Part shown: positions 57,856 to 64,000 of the stretch, piece after piece
Position numbering within the stretch: position 1 is the stretch's first letter
Layout of the letters: the number at the start of each line of letters is the position of its first letter
Assembly (NCBI GenBank): GCA_011032825.1
Contig: JAADJZ010000023.1
Coordinates: forward strand, 248,001 to 312,000
Reading direction: 5' to 3'
DNA from: Massariosphaeria phaeospora
Lineage: Eukaryota > Ascomycota > Dothideomycetes > Pleosporales
DNA length: 64,000 bases
The notes under the pieces: model-generated
What the model was told of the DNA's origin: nothing
Seen by the model: only the letters and a program-made list of their open reading frames with translations
Databases searched by the model: none
Translations under genes and position numbers: made by a program

Positions 57856-60800
57856 TCAAGCACTAACCACAGGCATCGTCGCATAGTCGTAATCTTGCTG
57901 AAGTGGCACTATCACCCCTTGGTAAAAGTTCTCCCTAAAACTGTCGTTCTTGAGACTATAAACCACGCCGTCGAAATTACAGTGCACACATCTGCGAGCC
58001 GCGTTCGCGAAGTTCGGAAGCTCGCGTGTGTGGATACTTTCAACAAGACGATCTGCTATGAGGTAGTCTGTCAAAAGTGTACGATTACCGTGATCATCGA
58101 GATCATCCGGCGTCTCGAAGGTGATTAGTCGTCTTCCGTAGGATATCTCCAACAGAGCAATTCCAAGAGCGAAGACTGTGGCATTTTTTATGATGCGATG
58201 CTTGCTGCCGCAGAATTGTGTGGCGTTAGTGGGAGAAGTAAAGCTCTTCGACACGTATGGCTGGCTGAGCAAAATTGGGGTTTGACCGTGGCTAAGTATG
58301 AATATGTCTTTCGTGCTCCAAGTTTCCCCAAGCCAAGGTGTGTCGTGCAGCTGTAAAACCGCATCGGCCAAGGTGAGAGCTAGGGTGCATCTGGCTCACG
58401 TTAGAGTGATTCAACGAATGAGGGTACTTGGGCTTACTTTTCTTTTATCTGGAAGCCTATTCCGGCTCGTTTTTCTAGGATGTCTTGGAGGGTGGTACGC
58501 TTATGGTTGTTTTCTTGGACGTTTGGAAGTACGGCTGAGTGAATATGGTGCTTGAAAGCTACGTCATCCAGCACACCAATACAGCACGCTGTGCGAGCGC
58601 CGTCTTTCAACGCTTTGCAAAGATCACTTATCTTTGGAGCAGCTTGCATGCAGCGTATCCAGGACCTCTGGGTACCAGGAGCGGAATGAACTATGATCCT
58701 TGGAGACACTTGGGCACGTTGTGTTGTTCTGCGCGAGGTTCAATATTAACTTGACTTTCGTTATTCAAACCTGAAAGTCGGGGACGATTCAGGTTTACTT
58801 GAAGGATACATACATGCGATTGGTGTCCTCTGACGGTTCTATCTCGACTGCACGCCAGTCCCAAGGCAGATTCGACGTGGCCAAGTCCTTGTCAAACGAG
58901 AATAAAATTTTGAATATAGCCGCTCGATTGCTTGCATCTTTGTGGAGCTCAAGTCGGAGACTCGCCTCATGAGGACACTGACAATGGCACTGCGAGGACC
59001 ACCGGGAGTTGAGACATTCGTATAATTGTTGTGCGTGAATTGGAAAACGTGTCCAATACGCTGCGTTTGCTTTCTGTTTTCGGTCAAGTCGTAATGGTTC
59101 CAGCGCAATAGCACCAGAAGTCAGAGTAGCAATACGGTTAATGTCGTCCTGAACCAACAAAAGAAGCTGCTTGTATTTCTCAGAGTTGAATCCTCCTCGA
59201 ATACGATTCAGCGGATGCTTGAAAAAACTATCTCTTGCTTTGGTATCAATGTGCCCACTATCGGACACCCACGATGGCTTGCAAAAGTTAGACAGATCGT
59301 AGAGAGGTAAAAAGGGGATTCTTGTAGTGTACTGCTGTTTATCATTTTAACCTGCAAGTACTACAATGACCTGAGTTACAATGCTACTAGCGACAAGATC
59401 TCTCTAGGTCAAAAGGCCAGAAAGCGACGTACACTACAGAACGAGAGAGGCTCACTTTGAGTTTGTCGTCCAGCTGCAGCTTATGACCAAACAAAACGAC
59501 CTTCTTGTTAAGCTGTTTGATCGATGATTTGAAAGGTAAATAGTTGTGTCCAAGCCGGTCTCGTAAACTCGAGACCAGGTCAGGGGTTTCCCAAGCGGAT
59601 CCATTGGTCTCCTCTAGTAACTGATACAACTGTGAATCAGAGAGCACTAGAGGGCTCAAAAGTTCTTCTAGGGAGTTTCTGTATATAACCATGTTGGTCA
59701 CGAATGACACATGCAGAAATTCAAAAACAGATTCATATTTTTGCATGCTCTTGATGGTGGATACCTGTATTGTGTCAGAAACAAGTTTAGCATCATGAGA
59801 GACAGCATGTACCGTGTCCGTGCACCCAATGCACGGATTCAGCCAATGCACGCCGAACACCAAACACGTCAAAACTCCCTAATCTTCAACACGCGACAAC
59901 TCCACCACTATGGACCCTATTCAGGCTGCAATTGATGAAATCGAATCGCGAGAGCCAGGAGAAGATTTCTCATATACAGAAATTGCTACTAGACGTGGTG
60001 TCAATCGCAGTACACTATCGCGAAGACACCGAGGTGTTACAGCGTCGCGTGCAGCTACTGCAAACAATCAACAAAAGCTCAACCTACAGCAAGAGCAGGA
60101 GCTTGTGCGATATATCAAAGGACTTACAGAGAGACATATACCTCCTACAAGAGAGATGATACGAAATTTCGCATCAACAATAGCTAAGGAGCTAGTCAGC
60201 GAGAGCTAGGTTACCCGCTTTATCAACCGACACAGCATTCATCTCATATCACAATAGACAGTCGGCATGGACAGCAATCGCCACAAAGCTAATTCAGAGG
60301 ATAAATATCGCCTCTACTTTCATCTTCTACACAGCAAGATTGAGCAATATCAGATAGATCCTCGTCATACCTACAATATGGACGAGAAAGGCTTCCTAAT
60401 CGGCATTATTGGTAGATCAAAGAGGATATTTAGTAGACGAATGTGGGAGAAGAAGGAGGTTAGGGCATCAATCTAGGATGGAAATCGTGCATGGATTACG
60501 CTCCTAGCATGTATATGCGCTGATGGATCTGCTCTGCCTCCAAGCTTTATCTATGAAGCTGCCAACAAGGGCATTCAATCAAGCTAGGTAGACGATATCC
60601 AGGCAGGAGAACACCCAGTCTTTATCACCTCATCACCATCTGGCTGGACGAACAACGATATTGGACTTGCCTAGCTTGAGCAGGTGTTTGATCGCTGTAC
60701 AAGAGAGAAGACCCGACGATCCTATCGACTCCTGATCCTAGATGGCCACGGATCCCATATTACTATGGATTTTATCGACTACTGTGATCAGAACAAGATT

Positions 60801-62005
60801 CTCCTTGCTATCCTACCTCCTCATTCGACTCATACGCTTCAGCCACTCGATGTAGCGATGTTCAAGCCTCTATCAACTGCCTACTTAGTAGAACTATCAA
60901 ACTACCTTCAAACAAGCCAAGGTCTCCTTTCTATCACTAAAGGCGACTTCTTCCCACTATTCTAGAAGGCGTGAGAGACCTCCTTTAAGGAATCAACAAT
61001 TCTTAGCTCTTTTAGAGCAACAGGCATATCACCTCCTAATCCTAATCCTATCCTTAATAGATTCACCAAAACTCAAGAATCAAGAGAAAACTCTTTATTA
61101 TCACTTAGCGATCATGATTGGAGAAATATAGATAGGCTTGTACGCTCTGTAGCAAGTGATTAGAGTAGTAAAGATACACAGAAGCTTCGTCAATCGCTCT
61201 ACTACTAATCTATCCAAAATGACCTACTTAAGCATGAGATAGATGGTCTTAAGCAGGCTCTATCTATTAAGAAAAAGCGTAAGAAGAAAAGCAAAGCTCT
61301 AGACCTTCAACAGCGCCAGGAGTATCATGGTAGAGCTATCTTCTAGTCACCAAGAAAGGTAAGGGAAGCACGTGTTCGTCAGTCAATCAAAGAGCAGGAA
61401 AATTAGGAGCAGCAACTTCAAAAAGCAGAGACAGCAGAGCTAAGGAAGGCAGCTAAGCTGTACAAGGAGAAAATTGCAGAGGAGAAGCGTGTAGCGCGAG
61501 AGGCAGCTAAGGTAGCGAAAGAGAAGGAGAAGGCAGAAAAGGCAGCAGAACGCGCTCGCTAGAAGGAGGCTCGCGACGCTACAAAAGCTCTACAATCTTT
61601 ACAAAAAAGTAAGAGAAAGGCTTTGCGGCTATCTCTACAGAGCAAAAAGCGTTACAAACGTAGCGTTGATACTAGAGATGCTGCGGAGGCCTCAGAGGGC
61701 GTATCTGCTGCCCCAGCTATCCTAACGCGTCGCGGCCGCAACGTCAAGCTTCCAGATAAATATAAGTAGCACAAGTTGATCGCAAGTATCAATATAGTAC
61801 TCTTCTAGAATATCTCGTGATAATATTAATTGTGGGTGGCTCTACAGCCTTATTTCTAATAGAGCGTTTATGGTGTTCGGCGTGCATTGGCTGAATCCGT
61901 GCATTGGGTGCACGGACACGGTACCCCATCAGAATAGTGCTCCAAGGCGCTTATAATGAGCGGAATGGATCCGAGTACGACTCCGGCGATTTCGAACCCA
62001 GACAT
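57856..62005 (-). CDS. DUF7580-type protein, intron 1 invaded by a transposon
   Basis: DUF7580 proteins are a large accessory family of Pezizomycotina, often met among heterokaryon-incompatibility-like genes; the function is unknown. I identify it from recalled family motifs. Five exons join in phase: 62005-61925, 59764-59456, 59277-58814, 58728-58438 and 58390-57856, for 559 residues. Exon 1 gives MSGFEIAGVVLGSIPLIISA, and exon 2 gives YRNSLEELLSPLVLSDSQLY and ETNGSAWETPDLVSSLRDRL. Exon 3 gives NRIRGGFNSEKYKQLLLLVQ and NAAYWTRFPIHAQQLYECL. Exon 5 gives AVLQLHDTPWLGETWSTKDI and RCVHCNFDGVVYSLKND. Intron 1 would be 48 nt but holds a 2110-bp transposon. The donor GTAC and the acceptor ATACAG both survive, so splicing is conceivable. 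Intron 2 (178 nt) is the least certain join. Confidence 0.85.
59812..59862 (+). repeat. Left terminal inverted repeat of the transposon
   Basis: It starts ccgtgtccgtgcacccaatg and is identical to the reverse complement of 61871-61921. Confidence 0.95.
59910..61769 (+). pseudogene. Inactivated pogo/Fot1-type transposase
   Basis: One frame of about 619 codons reads through the whole element without any frameshift. It is broken by 12 stops: TAG at 60207, 60255, 60474, 60585, 60672, 60963, 61161, 61344, 61404 and 61560, TGA at 60972 and TAA at 61206. Domains remain clear. There is an N-terminal helix-turn-helix (SYTEIATRRGVNRSTLSRRH) and CENP-B-like HTH. The DDE domain has NMDEKGFLIG, LLILDGHGSHITMDFID and PPHSTHTLQPLDVAMFKPL, giving all three acidic residues. 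A Lys/Glu/Ala-rich coiled coil and a basic tail (LTRRGRNVKLPDKYK) close it. The stops fall where TGG, CAG or CAA would be expected, that is G-to-A or C-to-T changes at CpA sites, as RIP produces. Confidence 0.92.
61871..61921 (-). repeat. Right terminal inverted repeat of the transposon
   Basis: It is a perfect reverse complement of the left repeat and ends at the TA (61922-61923) adjoining the 5' splice site of the DUF7580 gene. Confidence 0.95.
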
Positions 62006-62181
62006 TTTTGCGGAAGTAGAGTTAGAAGGTACGAAGTCGACGCATGCTGATTACCAGAAGTTTGGGATGTCCTTGGCACCATTCGATTACCCCTCATTTT
62101 GCTAATATACGGGGCCTCTAAGGTCTACAACATCAATCCTATTCTTCCCAAGAAGAAACTTTATCATCTCTTCTTTGTCCG
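62006..62181. promoter_or_regulatory. Short divergent promoter, DUF7580 / AcuF-like gene
   Basis: Only 176 bp separate the two start codons, so the two accessory genes probably share control elements. No TATA box is obvious. Confidence 0.5.
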
Positions 62182-63989
62182 ATGGCGACTTCCACGGCAC
62201 ACCATTCCATTGCCCAAGCTCATTATGCTTGCGTTGATGCTTTCGTGAGCCTGCTGAACGCCACTCTTGCGCATGCGCCTGAGCAATGCACGTTGAATGT
62301 GAGAGCAATACAGAATACATTCGACAAGTATAGACTCTGGTCCGGAAACTTAGGCGCGATGCACTCTGGTCAGCAGTGGAAAATCTCTTTGGATTACCGG
62401 CTAAGGGAGTCTTCTTTCTACAAAGTGCAGGTAGTGAAAGCTGTGTTATGGCCGTGTTTTCAGCTTATCCTTCTAGGTGCTACGGCTTCTTGACCATATT
62501 AATAACAGCGTAAGTACGTTTCATGAGTTTGGGGAAAGCGTGGGTTGATCCGCGGGATAGCCTACACGAACTAATGCTGTGTACTGACTGCGTTATAGAT
62601 AGAAGCAGGTGTGCACTTCCAAGCCCGAGCACAAACTGTTTCTGATTTTAGAGGTAGCACTGGCGACCATCGATAGCACAAGAGCGCAAGCCGATGGAAA
62701 TTCGGACAACCAGTCTGACATCCTCGAGGTTGACGCTTCAGAAACCGACGACTCCCCATGGGAGGTGTCATCGGATTCGGAAGACGGCCAAGCGGTTAAG
62801 AAAGATGACCGACACTTCTCAGCCGTATCAAGTGCGTCCAACCCTATCTCAGAAATACACATGATTGAATTCATTGTTAGCTGCCTCTGGAGACTTCCTA
62901 TCCGACGCCCAGCACCTCTGGATCGAATGAAGGAAAGTGCAACAGCCAAAACATCATACTACCAGCCTTTCGATATCATGCATGTAAAGAACAAATTCCC
63001 CAGTATTGACGAGGGGGTTGCAAATCGATTAGGCAAGATGATATCAAGGCGGCGCCAACTTCTGCGATACCGCAAAGCACACACAGATTCCCTAGAAGGG
63101 AAACATCTCCAGACTAGGCGGCGGGTCATCGAATTTGATGAAGGTCATGAGGGCACCGAGATAGCTCCTAGCTTCGTGGCATCAACCCGCCACACGCACG
63201 ATACGAAGGCAACAACTTTAAAGCTGGACGCGCATGACCAGGTCCCGACTGGACCTAGTAATCTATACGTCCCATCCATCTCACCCTCAATTTCCTCAGC
63301 CGGCTCTGAGCAGGACGATAGCAAGATACCCATCATAATCCCTAATCGCCCCAAAGGAGATAGTGGCGACGCCTTAGAGCAGTTTATCTGTCCTTATTGT
63401 CTGACAGCGCAATCAATAAAAACTGACTACAAATGGAGGTTAGTATAGCTAGTTTTCTTTCGAATCTAATCCTTGGGAAGTAATGACTTGTATCAGAAAG
63501 CACGTCTTAGCCGACCTTCAACCCTACGTATGCACCTATCTGGAGTGTTCTCTGAACGACTACGTGTTTGGAAATCAGCACGAGTGGTTTCAGCACTGAT
63601 CGCAGTCACATCATTATGAGTGGTTCTGCAACGTCGACACACATGAACCGTTTGATGACGCATTCAATTTCCTGGAACACATGAAAATCTCACATGAAAT
63701 CGTTCTTCGTAGAGATCAGCTTTCTACTTTGAATCACACTTTTCGGCATCCTACATGTTCTCAAGCTGGAGTTTGCCCCTTATGTGGAAATATCTCCAGA
63801 AAGCTCAAACACCACCTTGCGAGGCACTTAAAGCAACTTGCTTTATTCGCCATACCTCAGACCGACTATATGGGGGGGTCAGACGCAATGGATGCTCAAT
63901 CAGATGTAGCACATCGCAGTCACCACGCTATCGATACAGCACAGGACAGCTCTACGGACTCCGATAACTCAAGCGATAACTCAATCTAA
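62182..63989 (+). pseudogene. AcuF-like C2H2 zinc-finger protein with one in-frame TGA
   Basis: This family occurs widely in Pezizomycotina accessory regions and often accompanies NLR-like or incompatibility genes; the role is unknown. Four exons join in phase: 62182-62430, 62477-62509, 62609-63438 and 63497-63989, for 534 codons. Exon 1 has AIQNTFDKYRLWSGNLGAMH and SLDYRLRESSFYKVQ, the family's N-terminal mark. The middle has DIMHVKNKFPSIDEGVANRL and GKMISRRRQLLRYRKAH. The C-terminal finger region has QFICPYCLTAQS, DLQPYVCTYLECSL and CPLCGNISRKLKHHLARHLK, then QLALFAIPQTDYM. A TGA at 63597-63599 interrupts HEWFQH/SQSHHYEWFCN while the frame stays open to 63989. The small second exon is the least certain join. 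If the TGA is real, the product loses its last finger. Confidence 0.75.
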
Positions 63990-64000
63990 GTAGCTGAGAA

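Larger units (their letters stand above)
59812..61921 (+). mobile_element. pogo/Fot1-type (Tc1/mariner) DNA transposon
   Basis: The element is 2110 bp, flanked by TA on both sides (59810-59811 and 61922-61923), the expected target duplication. The inverted-repeat match, counting the flanking bases, is perfect over 54 bp (59809-59862 against 61871-61924). It carries one transposase frame on the plus strand, opposite to the host gene. The repeats contain two direct copies of a ccaatgcac string. It lies in intron 1 of the DUF7580 gene, with its right end 3 nt from the 5' splice junction. Confidence 0.95.

Noticed and set aside
60209..60267. Several separate transposase fragments or frameshifts
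   Set aside because: All pieces lie in the same frame; only substitutions to stop codons separate them.
63597..63599. TGA as selenocysteine
   Set aside because: Ascomycete fungi lack the selenocysteine machinery, and the family has no Sec at this place.
1..64000. CRISPR arrays, bacterial operons or prophage
   Set aside because: No spaced direct-repeat array was seen, and the spliced genes show that the sequence is eukaryotic.

Overview
The window reads as a gene-rich chromosome segment of a filamentous ascomycete (Pezizomycotina). The evidence is a HEX1/HexA Woronin-body protein ending in a peroxisomal SRL tripeptide, many short GT-AG introns with CTAAC-like branch points, a Medusa-type developmental regulator, and a transposon whose stop codons have the spectrum expected of repeat-induced point mutation (RIP). 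Dothideomycetes seems the likeliest class, but that is inference. Exon boundaries were joined by eye from splice motifs and frame continuity. No alignment or transcript data were available.

Left part (1-16.7 kb): a tandem array of TATA-box modules (about 0.15-1.85 kb), hexA on the minus strand, and a Zn2Cys6 transcription factor. Next come three small, probably secreted proteins (9.3-12.7 kb) with a CAA microsatellite and a 260-bp inverted-repeat element between them. A Mid2-like membrane protein and weak unrecognised genes follow. From 16.7 to 24.1 kb I see no convincing gene. This stretch lies upstream of the five-exon medA-like gene.

Central part (24-57 kb): mostly conserved housekeeping genes. 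In order they are medA (+), an acidic nuclear-type protein (-), 3-methylcrotonyl-CoA carboxylase alpha (+), a coiled-coil repeat protein (-), tRNA-Gly(TCC), a Ser/Pro-rich conserved protein (+), a DAO-type FAD oxidoreductase (+), an SRR1-like protein (-), a BIM1/X325 copper-binding GPI protein (-), nucleoporin NUP82 (-), cap-binding CBC2/CBP20 (+), the PLP-synthase glutaminase PDX2/SNO (-), 4'-phosphopantetheinyl transferase NpgA (+), a DJ-1/PfpI protein (-) and an ACSF2-like acyl-CoA synthetase (+). NUP82/CBC2 and PDX2/npgA are tight divergent pairs. I see no biosynthetic cluster, although npgA supplies the activating enzyme for such pathways.

Right edge (57.8-64 kb): an accessory pair. A DUF7580-type gene (-) and an AcuF-like C2H2 gene (+) stand head to head 176 bp apart. 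A 2110-bp pogo/Fot1-type transposon sits inside intron 1 of the DUF7580 gene, next to its 5' splice site. Its transposase frame carries 12 premature stops, yet its 54-bp inverted repeats are perfect. If that enlarged intron is still removed, the DUF7580 reading frame is intact. The C2H2 partner has one in-frame TGA. These, the TATA array and the inverted-repeat element beside a secreted-protein gene are the most unusual observations.
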